The notes under the pieces were generated by a model. That model was not told where the DNA came from. It was given only the letters and a program-made list of their open reading frames with translations, and ran no database searches. This document shows, piece after piece, positions 1 to 10,152 of a stretch of DNA of 64,000 nucleotides. How positions within the stretch are numbered: position 1 is the first letter of the stretch; each line of letters begins with the position of its first letter. The position numbers and the translations under genes are program-made. Source of the DNA: an uncultured Polaribacter sp. (GTDB taxonomy: Bacteria; Bacteroidota; Bacteroidia; Flavobacteriales; Flavobacteriaceae); the NCBI RefSeq assembly GCF_947500975.1, contig NZ_CANMUE010000002.1, positions 1 to 64,000 on the forward strand, read 5' to 3'.

Positions 1-76
1 TACCAAGTATTTCTAGACTTTATATTTTCATTACAAAGCCGAATTATTTCTGTAACTCGGTTTTTTCTTGTGGTTT

Positions 77-107
77 CCCCGCTCCGCAAAGTCTCCCGAC
101 TTTGCGG
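77..107 (+). repeat. REP-like palindrome upstream of RAYT gene (CCCCGCTCCGCAAAGTCTCCCGACTTTGCGG)
   Basis: Stem CGCAAAGTC/GACTTTGCG with TCCC loop; same core recurs at 854, 908 (inverted), 25793 and degraded at 27102. Confidence 0.8.
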
Positions 108-210
108 CACTATGTTGAAGCGGCTAAAGATAGTAACGGCACATAAACAAATTTGAGCATTTTTGAATACTAGTAATAAACGAATGAATTAAAATAAAAG
201 AATACAAAAA

Positions 211-810
211 TTGAAAGAAGGCTACATTATAAGAGACCAAGAAAAAATACATTTTATTACGTGCACAGTAGTAGACTGGGTAGATGTGTTTACGCGCAAA
301 ACTTATAAAGATGTAGTAATAGAGTGTTTAGATTATTGTGTTAAAAATAAAGGAATGTTAGTTTACGCTTATGTTATAATGAGCAATCATATACATTTAA
401 TTATACAAAGTAAAGAAGGTAAATTATCAGATTTAGTACGAGATTTTAAAAAATTTACGGCTAAAACAATTTTAGATAAAATACTAAATGAGTCTGAAAG
501 CAGAAGAGAATGGATGTTAGAATGTTTTAAAAAAGCTACAAAAACACATAGTAGAAATAAAAACTATCAGTTTTGGCAATATGGCAACCATGCCGAAGAG
601 ATATACTCAAATAAATTTATATGGTCTAAGTTAGATTATATTCATTTAAACCCAGTACGTGCTGCAATTGTAGAAAAGGCTTCGCATTATAGATATTCTA
701 GTGCAAGTAACTATGTAAATAATAAAGGTTTAGTTACTATTGAAATTGTTGATAATCCTGTTATTGATGTTTTAAAAAAGTCATCAATAACAAAATACAA
801 TCAGTATTAA
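211..810 (+). CDS. REP-associated tyrosine transposase (RAYT / IS200-like TnpA_REP, Y1 transposase)
   Basis: TTG start; ORF contains the characteristic 'YVIMSNHIHLIIQ' HUH-type motif and 'DYIHLNPVRAAIVEKASHYRYSSASNY' C-terminal motif of RAYTs; flanked by REP palindromes. Confidence 0.9.
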   Translation: MKEGYIIRDQEKIHFITCTVVDWVDVFTRKTYKDVVIECLDYCVKNKGMLVYAYVIMSNHIHLIIQSKEGKLSDLVRDFKKFTAKTILDKILNESESRREWMLECFKKATKTHSRNKNYQFWQYGNHAEEIYSNKFIWSKLDYIHLNPVRAAIVEKASHYRYSSASNYVNNKGLVTIEIVDNPVIDVLKKSSITKYNQY

Positions 811-853
811 AATATGAATTTAAAAGAGAATAGAGGTTGGAAATTATATGGCT

Positions 854-880
854 CAAAGTCAGGAGACTTTGCGCAGCGGG
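854..880 (-). repeat. REP-like palindrome, inverted relative to 77-107
   Basis: CAAAGTCAGGAGACTTTGCGCAGCGGG, reverse complement of the upstream REP with few changes. Confidence 0.8.
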
Positions 881-907
881 AGAATAGAAGTGGAAAATTA
901 GATAACT

Positions 908-934
908 CAAAGTCAGGAGACTTTGCGCAGCGGG
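908..934 (-). repeat. REP-like palindrome, second inverted copy
   Basis: CAAAGTCAGGAGACTTTGCGCAGCGGG, identical to 854-880. Confidence 0.8.
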
Positions 935-945
935 TTATTTAATCG

Positions 946-1018
946 TAAAGTTATTTCCGTAATTTTTCCTCATGGAGCAATTTTAAGATTGCCCTAGAAA
1001 AATTACAGAATAACTTTA
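946..1018. repeat. Long imperfect inverted repeat / hairpin
   Basis: taaagttatttccgtaatttttc (946-968) pairs with gaaaaattacagaataacttta (997-1018); the loop holds a second imperfect palindrome gcaattttaagattgc. Confidence 0.7.
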
Positions 1019-1064
1019 CTTACACACTTTTTGGTTTAGTACCTTATGAGTGGATTGTAATTAA

Positions 1065-1608
1065 TTACCAAGTATTTCTAGACTTTATATTTTCATTACA
1101 AAGCCGAATTATTTCTGTAACTCGGTTTTTTCTTGTGGTTTCTCTTTTTGCTTGATTCAACCAATACAAATAACTTTTTCTATAACTTGGCGCAAAGTTT
1201 TTGAAGTTTTCAAAAGCAGTTTTATTTTTATCGAATTCAATTTGTAGTTCTTCAGGAATAATTCCTTTTTCAACGTTATCTAAAGCTGTCCAAGAACCAT
1301 TTTGCTTGCCAATTTTAATAATTTCTAAACCACTTTTATGCATTAAATTATTTGCGGTTAATTCTTTTATGTATTTTTTATTTAATGCGCTCCATACACT
1401 TTTTGTGTTTCTAGGGCAAAAATATTGTCTTCGTTTTCCGTTTTCAAGACTTTTAACTGTAGCATCTATCCACCCAAAACAAAGAGCAACTTTTACAGCT
1501 TCTTCCCAGCGCATAGAAGCCTCTTTATTTTCAACCTTGTAGAAAATAAGATATATGCCTTTTGATAAGTTATGGTTTTCTGATAACCAGTTACGCCATT
1601 CTGTATCA
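1065..1608 (-). pseudogene. 5'-truncated copy of YdeI/OmpD-associated-family gene
   Basis: Nearly identical to 29666-30209 but lacks the first ~12 codons and start; homology ends at 1608. Confidence 0.8.
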
Positions 1609-1787
1609 CTTCATGTTTAAAGTTAATTTATCTTTTAGATGTATGTTGATATTTTTAAAAACAATGTTTTGTTTATTATCTTATTTTTTTACTATCTTAG
1701 ATCAAAATAAGTAACATTTACTTTATTTTGTTAAAAATGTTATTTTAGTTTTAGAGTTTCCCCATAACTATGTTATAATAAAATGTT

Positions 1788-4700
1788 ATGAGGAAAAAAA
1801 CTGCTTTTTTTATTGTTTTCTTTTTAAGTGTATTCAAGTTATTTGCTAATGTTGGTTTAAATAATAATGATTTTATTGAAAAAAAAGATTCAATAATTTT
1901 AAAGAATAAAGTTAAAACTAAATCCTTTGAAGAGTTTGATAAGATTGTAAATACTAATATAATACAGTATCAAACTAGTACGAGTGAGTTTAATCAAACT
2001 TATATTTCCGAAAATTTTCCATTAGATAGTATTGCTAATAATAAAATCCTTATGGCAAAAGCTGTAATGGATGATTTAGATACTTCACAAAACTATGTTG
2101 ATTTAGTCTCTCCAGACGATTTGGTAACACTACCTATTGGTGTTAAAAAAGATATTGGTAATATCACTTATACATTGGGTATTAGTCAAGCCCGTATTAC
2201 TCCAGAATATACAGAAGTAACTGCCTTTGTAAGGATTATTATTCCACAATTAGATGCGCAAGGCAATCAAAAGCAATTGTTTTTTGGCGCTAACAATATC
2301 AAACTATCTCATAAAGGGGGTATTTATGGTGATGCAAACTTGGTTCTTTTAGGAGATGTACCAATCCCAATAAATGGCGGTAATTCTATGGTGGTACTCA
2401 AGGGTGGGTTTGATATGCAAACAGGTAATGTAGCAGATTTAACTTATGTAACTGTTGATTGTGGTGGTTTTAAAGAGTTAGGTATTACTGCAGATGTGTT
2501 ATTTCCTAGAAGCATGTTGGAGCCAGTAGATAGTAATTACACTGTAGTACCTGAAGGGCATAAAAAAAATGGAAAATTAGATGATAAAGTCACAGGATAT
2601 TTTCAAACCATTGTAAGTGATTGGAATGATATTTTGGTAGAGGTTAGTTTACCTCCATTTCAATTAACAAAAGAAAATAGTACTGACGGTAGTGGAAAAG
2701 CAGGACTTATTTTTGAACTTAATACAGCAGTCTTTGATTTTAGTGATGTACGAAATTCTCCAAATGTAGATTTTCCTGATGGATACGATCAATATTTAGT
2801 TCCAGGTAATAAAGAATTATGGAGAGGGGTATATGTAAAAACGTTAACCGTTGTATTGCCAAAACAATTTAAAAAAAGAAAAAGTGAAGAGCGAGTTGTA
2901 TTTAAAGCTTCTCATTTGCTTATAGATGGTATGGGGGTTTCTGGGGAGTTCTCTGTAGATCATATTTTACCTATTACAGAAGGAGATGCATCTAAATGGC
3001 AATTTTCTGTAGATCATATTGAAGCTAAATTTGTAACTAATAATTTAATAGGAGCTGGTTTTGATGGGAAAATAGTATTACCTATATCAAATGAAATTAC
3101 ACAATCTGAAAGTACAGATTCTACAGCTGTAAAAAGAAAAACATTAGCTTATAAAGCTATTATTGATCCCGTAAATGATGATTATCTACTTACTGTAGCG
3201 ACACAGGATTCCTTGTCTTTTAGTGTGTTTAAAGCAAAAGCTACTTTAACACCAAATTCTTATATAGAACTTCGGGTTTCAGAAAATAAATTTAGACCAA
3301 AAGCAGTTTTGCATGGAAATTTAGCTATTAAGGGAAGTAATAGCACTACCAATCCAGATAAGGCAACAATAGACTTTAAAGGCATAACCTTTCAAAACTT
3401 ACAATTGCAAACAGAATCTCCTTATTTTCAAGTCGATTATATGGGCTATAACGGCGAAGTTAAATTTGCTAATTTCCCAGTAACAATTTCAGAAATTGGA
3501 GTTACTGCAAACGATAATATAGCAGCATTACATTTTGACATTGATATTAATTTAATGGAAAGTGGTTTTTCAGGTGAAACATCACTATCCATTGTAGGAA
3601 AATTTAATGAGAATGATGAACTACAGCGATGGCAATACGATCGTATTGATATGAGTCGCATTGCTATTGGTGCTGATTTAGGTTCTATTCAAATTAATGG
3701 CTTTGTAGATATCAAAGATGATGACCCTGTTTATGGAGATGGTTTTTATGGCGAATTGGGCGCTACTTTTAATGGAATTAGTGTAGAAGCTTCTGCTTGG
3801 TTTGGTAAAACAGATTTTAGATATTGGTATGTAGATGCATATGCAAATTTATCTGAAAAAAATGTAAAAATTGGCCCAACATTAAAAGTTAATGGTTTTG
3901 GTGGTGGTGCATATTATCATATGTCAAAAGCACCCAACCCTCCTATGCAAATATATGATGGAAAACCGGTGACTACTCCTGGGCCACCTTCAGGTGTAAA
4001 TTATTACCCAGATGTTCAAGCAGGTTTAGGTTTTAGAGCATTATTAGGTTTCGCATTAGCTAATGAAAAAGCTTTTAATGGTAAAGTAGGGTTCGAGATG
4101 GCTTTTAATACAAGTGGAGGATTAAATAGAGTGCTATTTTTTGGAGAGGGACATATGATGAAAGTTGTAGATTTTAAATTTGGAGATAAATTTAAAGAAA
4201 AACTGACTAAACTGGAAGATAAGATTAATAGTTTAGGAGAAAATAATGAAGCTATAAATAGTCTTAAAGAGTCCAATTTAGTGGATTACAGTAAAGTTGC
4301 TTTTCCTCAAGATGGACTTACTTTTGATGTGGGTATCGACGCTCATTTCTCGATGGAAATGGACTTTCAAAATGATACATTCCATGCAGAAATGGAAACT
4401 TTTGTAAATACACCTGGAGGTTTCTTTAAAGGTGTTGGTCCTCAGGGAAGAGCAGGATGGGCAGTTTTTCATATTGCACCAAGCGAATGGTATCTTCATT
4501 TAGGAACTCCTCAAGATAGAATAGGTCTTAAATTAGGAATAGGAAGTTTTAATGTACAAGCTACTACTTATTTAATGATAGGAGATAATATACCTGGAAG
4601 TCCTCCGCCACCTGATATTGTTGCTGATATATTAGGAGTGCAATTAGAAACGTTAGATTATATGCGAGATTTAAACGCGTTAGGTGATGGACGTGGTTTT

Positions 4701-6557
4701 GCTTTTGGTGCAGATTTAAGTGTAGATACAGGTGATATGACTTTTTTAGTCTTCTATGCTCGTTTTCAAGCTGGTTTAGGTTTTGATATTATGGTAAAAG
4801 ATTATGGAGAAACAGCCTGTGAAGGAAGTGGCGCTATTGGAATTGATGGTTGGTATGCCAATGGGCAAGCTTATGCGTATTTACAAGGAGAATTAGGAAT
4901 TAAAGTGAAGTTACTTTTTATACGAAAAAAAATACCAATAATTAAAGCAGGAGCAGCAGTGTTGTTACAAGCTAAACTTCCTAATCCAGCTTGGTTTAGA
5001 GGTTATGTAGGTGGGCATTTTAATCTTTTAGGAGGCTTAGTTAAAGGGCGTTTTCGTTTTAAAATAGAATTGGGAGAAGAATGTGAAATTGTAGGAGGAG
5101 CTCCATTAGGTGGACTTAAAGTAATTTCAGACGTTAAACCAGATGATGGAACAAATGATGTTGATGTATTTACTGTACCACAAGCGGTATTTAATATGCG
5201 AATTAATCATCCTTTTGATTTAGAAGATGATAAAGGTGTAAAAACCTACCGTATATTATTAGAAGAATACACTATAACCAAAGAAGGTGTGCCTATTGAA
5301 GGTGATTTACAATGGAATGAAAATAATGATGTAGTAAATTTTGTTTCTTCAGATATTTTACCACCTAATACTTCTTTAAATATTAAAGTGAAAGTAAATT
5401 TCCAAGAGTTACAAGGTGGTTATTGGGTGACGCTGACCCAAAATGGGAAGCCAGCTGTAGAGATAGAAGAACGTAATTTTACTACAGGGGAAGCACCAGA
5501 TTATATTCCGCTTACTAATATAGTATATTCTTATCCAGTAATTGACCAAGATTATTTTTATCAAAATGAACGATCATCTGGTTATGTGAAATTAGTTAGA
5601 GGGCAACCTTATTTATTTACTCCAGAAACTGATTGGACTCAAACTATTCAATTTGAAAGTGATTTAGGTATAGAAAACGGTGCAAATGTATCTTATAGTC
5701 AAAGTCAGAGACTTGTTAATTTTGATTTTCCAACTTTTGAAAATCAAAAAGAATATACATTACGTATAGTAAGTACTTCTCCTAATCAAGATGATACTAA
5801 TTCAAATGAAGAAGATACTTATACCTCTCAAAATACAGGTCAAGATGGAACAACAATTGAAGTCAGAAACAGAGAAGCAGAAACAGTAGTTCGTGAGGCT
5901 GAAGATGTAGAAATATTAGTTTATAATTTTAAAACAAGTGCTCATAATACCTTTGCAGAAAAAATTCAAGCAAAACAAGCTACACAACACTACTTAGAGC
6001 CTATTTATTCTGATGTACATACTATACAAACAGATGTACAATCATCAGAACGTTTTAGTCTTTTAGAACTAAACGGAGATGACAGTACCAATTATAAAGC
6101 ATTAGTAGAAACTGAAGCTGTTTTAGATGACGCATATTATACTAATAGTATTTATCAATTAATTTATCAAGGATATCCATTGCAACCTCAATTTACAGTG
6201 GATAGAGATGTAACAGAATTAGGAATACCTCCTAAAAAAGGGATAAATATTTTGACATGGTATCCTAGTTATTTAGAAAATAATTCATCTTTTTCTCTAT
6301 TAGATACACGTATCCCATATCGTTACTATCTGCCATATCATTACAAACAAGATTTTATTGATATTCAATATAAAGTTGTTAATGCGTATTTAAACAATAC
6401 ATCACAATATCAGAGCCAAATTCAACAGTACAACTATATTATTAATGGTGTATTTCCATCAATAAAAACAGGTAATTACAAAGTAAAAATGCAATATATT
6501 TTGCCTGGAGATATTAAAGGGAGTTCTGCTATATTTAATTATAATAATCCGTTTTAA
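1788..6557 (+). CDS. Large secreted protein (1589 aa), likely first gene of the surface-protein operon
   Basis: Signal peptide MRKKTAFFIVFFLSVFKLFA; long ORF; next gene starts overlapping its stop. Confidence 0.75.
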   Translation: MRKKTAFFIVFFLSVFKLFANVGLNNNDFIEKKDSIILKNKVKTKSFEEFDKIVNTNIIQYQTSTSEFNQTYISENFPLDSIANNKILMAKAVMDDLDTSQNYVDLVSPDDLVTLPIGVKKDIGNITYTLGISQARITPEYTEVTAFVRIIIPQLDAQGNQKQLFFGANNIKLSHKGGIYGDANLVLLGDVPIPINGGNSMVVLKGGFDMQTGNVADLTYVTVDCGGFKELGITADVLFPRSMLEPVDSNYTVVPEGHKKNGKLDDKVTGYFQTIVSDWNDILVEVSLPPFQLTKENSTDGSGKAGLIFELNTAVFDFSDVRNSPNVDFPDGYDQYLVPGNKELWRGVYVKTLTVVLPKQFKKRKSEERVVFKASHLLIDGMGVSGEFSVDHILPITEGDASKWQFSVDHIEAKFVTNNLIGAGFDGKIVLPISNEITQSESTDSTAVKRKTLAYKAIIDPVNDDYLLTVATQDSLSFSVFKAKATLTPNSYIELRVSENKFRPKAVLHGNLAIKGSNSTTNPDKATIDFKGITFQNLQLQTESPYFQVDYMGYNGEVKFANFPVTISEIGVTANDNIAALHFDIDINLMESGFSGETSLSIVGKFNENDELQRWQYDRIDMSRIAIGADLGSIQINGFVDIKDDDPVYGDGFYGELGATFNGISVEASAWFGKTDFRYWYVDAYANLSEKNVKIGPTLKVNGFGGGAYYHMSKAPNPPMQIYDGKPVTTPGPPSGVNYYPDVQAGLGFRALLGFALANEKAFNGKVGFEMAFNTSGGLNRVLFFGEGHMMKVVDFKFGDKFKEKLTKLEDKINSLGENNEAINSLKESNLVDYSKVAFPQDGLTFDVGIDAHFSMEMDFQNDTFHAEMETFVNTPGGFFKGVGPQGRAGWAVFHIAPSEWYLHLGTPQDRIGLKLGIGSFNVQATTYLMIGDNIPGSPPPPDIVADILGVQLETLDYMRDLNALGDGRGFAFGADLSVDTGDMTFLVFYARFQAGLGFDIMVKDYGETACEGSGAIGIDGWYANGQAYAYLQGELGIKVKLLFIRKKIPIIKAGAAVLLQAKLPNPAWFRGYVGGHFNLLGGLVKGRFRFKIELGEECEIVGGAPLGGLKVISDVKPDDGTNDVDVFTVPQAVFNMRINHPFDLEDDKGVKTYRILLEEYTITKEGVPIEGDLQWNENNDVVNFVSSDILPPNTSLNIKVKVNFQELQGGYWVTLTQNGKPAVEIEERNFTTGEAPDYIPLTNIVYSYPVIDQDYFYQNERSSGYVKLVRGQPYLFTPETDWTQTIQFESDLGIENGANVSYSQSQRLVNFDFPTFENQKEYTLRIVSTSPNQDDTNSNEEDTYTSQNTGQDGTTIEVRNREAETVVREAEDVEILVYNFKTSAHNTFAEKIQAKQATQHYLEPIYSDVHTIQTDVQSSERFSLLELNGDDSTNYKALVETEAVLDDAYYTNSIYQLIYQGYPLQPQFTVDRDVTELGIPPKKGINILTWYPSYLENNSSFSLLDTRIPYRYYLPYHYKQDFIDIQYKVVNAYLNNTSQYQSQIQQYNYIINGVFPSIKTGNYKVKMQYILPGDIKGSSAIFNYNNPF

Positions 6558-8791
6558 TGAGAAAGTTTAATAGTATACAGTTTTTAGTAAATAGTTTGCA
6601 GTATAAAGCAGACAGCAGTAAGTATTTAAAGTTTCTGCTTACAGTCTACTGCTTACTGATATACTGCCAACTGGCAAAAGCACAAGAGCAAGATACATTA
6701 GCAGTTAAAAATTCTCAAATTGTAGTAATGGCTCGTCCACAACAAGATGGTAAAATTATGCTTCGTTGGGCGGTAACGAATGCAAAAGCATGGCGAAAAT
6801 TAAATACTTATGGTTACAATGTTAAGCGCTATACTATAAGTAGAAATAAAAAAACTTTACCCCAACCAGTAGAAAAAAGTATTGGTGTTTTTAAACCCAA
6901 ACCTTTAGAAGAGTGGATGCTTTTAATTGAAGAAAATAACAATGCAGCAATAATGGCACAGTCTTTATATGGAGATAGTTTTGATGTGGAAGGTGTAGAT
7001 GAACTTTCAGCAATAATTAACCTAGCAGAAGAACAAGAACAGCGTTTTACTTGGGGATTATATGCTGCTGATCAAGATTATACAACAGCTCAAATGGCAG
7101 GTTTGGGTTTTATTGACGATACTGTACTTGCTAGTGAAAAATATGTATATAAAATAGCATCCTTAGTACCCGAAAGTGAACTAAAAATTGAAGACGGTGG
7201 TGTTTTTATAGGTTTACAAGATTATGAAGCATTACCTAAGCCTTTAGATTTGGCAGGTGTTTTTTTAGACAGTAAAACTATGTTGAGTTGGAATTATGCT
7301 ATCCATAATAAAACCTATAATAGTTATTTTATTGAGCGTTCGGAAGATGGAACAAATTTTAATCGCTTAAATGATTTACCATTAACTAGTTTAAATAATA
7401 GTAATAAAACAGACCCTAAGCGAATGTTTTATATTGATTCTATAAGTAACGGGAAAAAATATCATTATCGTATTCTAGGAAAAACTCCTTTTGGAGAATT
7501 AAGTCCTGTCTCAGAAACGGTATCAGGTAAAGGAGAAAAAATTTTAGCCTATGTACCTAGAATTACCACTAAAAATTATTTAGATGATAAAAGCATCATT
7601 TTAGAATGGGAGTTTTTAGAAGAAGGTAACCAACATATTAAAGAATTTCAATTAAACCGAAGTGATAAAGCAAATGGTAAGTATAAGGTAATCTTAAAAA
7701 ATATCCCTCCTGAAGCCCGTAAAATACAATACGATAGTTTACAACCTACCAATTATATGACTATTACAGCTATTGGAAAAAATGGAAGTAGCCGTACATC
7801 GTTTCCAGCACTTATTCAACCTGTGGATTCTGTACCCCCAGTAAAACCAATAGGTTTTAAAGGAGAAATTGATAGTTTGGGTATTGTAACCTTAAAATGG
7901 GATGCTAATAAAGAAGAAGACATGCTAGGTTATCGTGTATTTAGAGGAAATAATAAAACGGAAGAATATTCTCAGATTACCGTTTCACCACATCGTGGAG
8001 AAGTGTATTATGATAGTATATCGGTAAAAAACTTAAACTCTAAAGTATATTATAAATTAATTGCAGTAGATATGCGTTTTAATATGTCTGAGCCTTCAGA
8101 AATCCTAGAAGTAAAAAAACCGGATTTTATAAAACCAACACAACCTGTTTTTAAATCGTATACTATTAATAAAGGTAATGTAAACTTTACTTGGGCAAAT
8201 AGTTCTAGTGAAGATGTTGTAAAACACGAAATCTATAGAAAAGAAAAAGATAGTTTAGATTGGAAGTTAGTCTATACAGTGGATAGTAAGCAGTTGGCAG
8301 TCGGCAGTAAGCAGAATTCAGTAAGCAGTACGCAGCCCACTACCTCACTACCTACTGAAGAACTGCCAACAGAGTTACTGCCTACTACCAACTGGACAGA
8401 TGAAAGTGTAGAAGAAACCAAACAATATAGTTATACCATTATAGCGATAGATGATAGCGAATTAGAATCTGACCCTGCACCACCTCTAACAGTAGTAATA
8501 CCAAAAACTAGTATGTTGCCATCAGTAGAGGGTTTAGATGCTTATATTGATAAAAAAAATGGTTATATAGAACTTTATTGGAAAACCTATAAAGAAGATA
8601 ATGTTGCTCATTTATCTATTTATAAGGGGATAAATAACAAACCAGTATCATTATTGAGAAATGTTTTACCAATAACAAAACGTATTGTAGATGATAAAGT
8701 AAAACCTAATAATGAATATGTATATATGATACGAGCTATTTTTAAAGATGGTAGTGCTAGTGAAATTGCAAAGTTTAAAGTTAAATATTAA
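6557..8791 (+). CDS. Secreted fibronectin type III-like protein
   Basis: Multiple FN3-like segments (e.g. 'GYRVFRGNNKTEEYSQIT...YKLIAVDMRFNMSEPSEI'); N-terminal signal peptide encoded by repeat DNA. Confidence 0.7.
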   Translation: MRKFNSIQFLVNSLQYKADSSKYLKFLLTVYCLLIYCQLAKAQEQDTLAVKNSQIVVMARPQQDGKIMLRWAVTNAKAWRKLNTYGYNVKRYTISRNKKTLPQPVEKSIGVFKPKPLEEWMLLIEENNNAAIMAQSLYGDSFDVEGVDELSAIINLAEEQEQRFTWGLYAADQDYTTAQMAGLGFIDDTVLASEKYVYKIASLVPESELKIEDGGVFIGLQDYEALPKPLDLAGVFLDSKTMLSWNYAIHNKTYNSYFIERSEDGTNFNRLNDLPLTSLNNSNKTDPKRMFYIDSISNGKKYHYRILGKTPFGELSPVSETVSGKGEKILAYVPRITTKNYLDDKSIILEWEFLEEGNQHIKEFQLNRSDKANGKYKVILKNIPPEARKIQYDSLQPTNYMTITAIGKNGSSRTSFPALIQPVDSVPPVKPIGFKGEIDSLGIVTLKWDANKEEDMLGYRVFRGNNKTEEYSQITVSPHRGEVYYDSISVKNLNSKVYYKLIAVDMRFNMSEPSEILEVKKPDFIKPTQPVFKSYTINKGNVNFTWANSSSEDVVKHEIYRKEKDSLDWKLVYTVDSKQLAVGSKQNSVSSTQPTTSLPTEELPTELLPTTNWTDESVEETKQYSYTIIAIDDSELESDPAPPLTVVIPKTSMLPSVEGLDAYIDKKNGYIELYWKTYKEDNVAHLSIYKGINNKPVSLLRNVLPITKRIVDDKVKPNNEYVYMIRAIFKDGSASEIAKFKVKY
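6573..6674. repeat. Heptanucleotide inverted-repeat element, locus A (in CDS, signal peptide)
   Basis: Left arm cagtttt|tagtaaa|tagtttg|cagtata|..., right arm actgctt|actgata|tactgcc|aactgg. Confidence 0.7.
8273..8394. repeat. Heptanucleotide inverted-repeat element, locus B (internal to CDS)
   Basis: cagtgga|tagtaag|cagttgg|cagtcgg|cagtaag|cagaatt|cagtaag|cagtacg then inverted actacct|...|actgaag|aactgcc|...|actgcct|actacca|actgg. Confidence 0.8.
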
Positions 8792-8795
8792 GAAA

Positions 8796-10148
8796 ATGAA
8801 AAAAGTATTATTTTTAGTTTTTTTGTTTATTTTTTTTAAAGTACAATCGCAACAATATTATTTACAATTTAACTTTAGTATTGAATATGATAATGCTTGT
8901 GTACTTGAGACTCAAGACGGAGAATATATAGATGTTAATATTTATAATCAAAATAATCAATTGATTAAAAGTATTACGAACATAGCTCATGATGATTTAG
9001 AAAATAGTAATTCTATAGAAATATATTCTTATTCTTCTGAAATAATTACATTAGATGAAAGACCTTATAAAATAACTGCTTATTATAATCCTGGTACTTC
9101 TTGTTCTTACGATTGCAATGGTTCTAATATTTTTTGTGAAAACTTGGTGTTTAATCATGGAGGTTTTCATGACTATGATTATCAAAATACCAGTACTAGT
9201 GAACCTATACGAACTACTTTAGATGCTACAATAAGCCCCGTGTTGAGTAACCCTCAACCCGATGGAGGCAATATTTGTCCTGATGAATTAATTTATACAA
9301 GTGGAACTCCTGAGATTGTAAATGGATTAACATGGTATTTTTTTAATGATAATAATAATTGGGAGCAGTTAGAAAATTATAGTAATTATTATCCTCTAAA
9401 ATATTCTGTAGAAGATATAATTGGAAACGATTATTTATCAAGAACAGGTTCAAATGCAATAAAATTAAAATATAAATATCAATACAATTCTTCATCTGAA
9501 ATACTAGAATCTGAAACTATAATTGTAAATATTGAAACCTGCTCCCCAGAACTCCTATCATTTACACCAACAAGCACAAGTTGCTCTTACACAGATGATG
9601 GTAGTTTTAGTATGATTTTAGACAGAAATTTAAATACAAATGAAAAGTTAGTAGCAAGTTTATTTTTTGAAAATGAATTTATATCTGGTGAATACAATTT
9701 GCTAACTCAAAAAGTAACAGAAACTTTAATAGATAACGGAAATGACACCTATACTTATAATTGGCCAAGTGATACACCAATTTTAGCAGGTAATTATAAA
9801 GTTAGATATCAAACATTAAATGTTTCTGAAGCTAACCCAGTTTGGAGTAGTCTAGAAGGTACAGAAGATGGTTTTACAATTGACAACCCATTACCAGTAA
9901 CATTTTCTGCCACAAAATTAAATGATGTGTTTTGTAATGGAGGAAGTGATGCTAAAATTGAATTAGAAGTAAAAGGTGGTATAGGTAATTATAAATATTT
10001 TTTAAATGAGGCAATAACAGGAATTCCATTTACCAATACTGGTATAGGTACAAGTAGTTTATCAATATTTCATACTATTTCTGGGCTACCAAAAGGGACT
10101 AAAAAAATAAAAGTACAAGATGCAAATGGTTGTACGGAAAAGGAATAA
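8796..10148 (+). CDS. Secreted protein with partial C-terminal SprB-like repeat (paralog 1)
   Basis: Likely ATG at 8796 (MKKVLFLVFLFIFFKVQSQ signal peptide); ends 'FCNGGSDAKIELEVKGG...KVQDANGCTEKE'. Confidence 0.65.
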   Translation: MKKVLFLVFLFIFFKVQSQQYYLQFNFSIEYDNACVLETQDGEYIDVNIYNQNNQLIKSITNIAHDDLENSNSIEIYSYSSEIITLDERPYKITAYYNPGTSCSYDCNGSNIFCENLVFNHGGFHDYDYQNTSTSEPIRTTLDATISPVLSNPQPDGGNICPDELIYTSGTPEIVNGLTWYFFNDNNNWEQLENYSNYYPLKYSVEDIIGNDYLSRTGSNAIKLKYKYQYNSSSEILESETIIVNIETCSPELLSFTPTSTSCSYTDDGSFSMILDRNLNTNEKLVASLFFENEFISGEYNLLTQKVTETLIDNGNDTYTYNWPSDTPILAGNYKVRYQTLNVSEANPVWSSLEGTEDGFTIDNPLPVTFSATKLNDVFCNGGSDAKIELEVKGGIGNYKYFLNEAITGIPFTNTGIGTSSLSIFHTISGLPKGTKKIKVQDANGCTEKE

Positions 10149-10152
10149 AATT

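Noticed and set aside
1201-1542. Plus-strand ORF (113 aa) opposite the ydeI-like copy, and its counterpart at 29907-30143
   Set aside because: Antisense to a clear ydeI-family reading frame; duplicated only because the underlying gene is duplicated.
1712-1744. taacattt...aaaatgtta inverted repeat upstream of the 1788 gene
   Set aside because: Short AT-rich arms in very AT-rich DNA; could be chance, and no second copy was noticed.
3446-4499. Minus-strand ORFs of 71-86 aa within the 1788-6557 gene
   Set aside because: Short antisense ORFs without recognisable domains inside a long convincing CDS; same reasoning for the minus-strand ORFs at 11154, 13243, 17269, 18874, 18960, 21228, 21579, 22575 and 24120.
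10120-10152. ORF-track N-terminal extension MQMVVRKRNKI (also at 11441 before the SprB gene)
   Set aside because: Lies in the 3' end of the preceding gene in another frame; the ATG followed by a proper signal peptide is at 10153 (and 11474).
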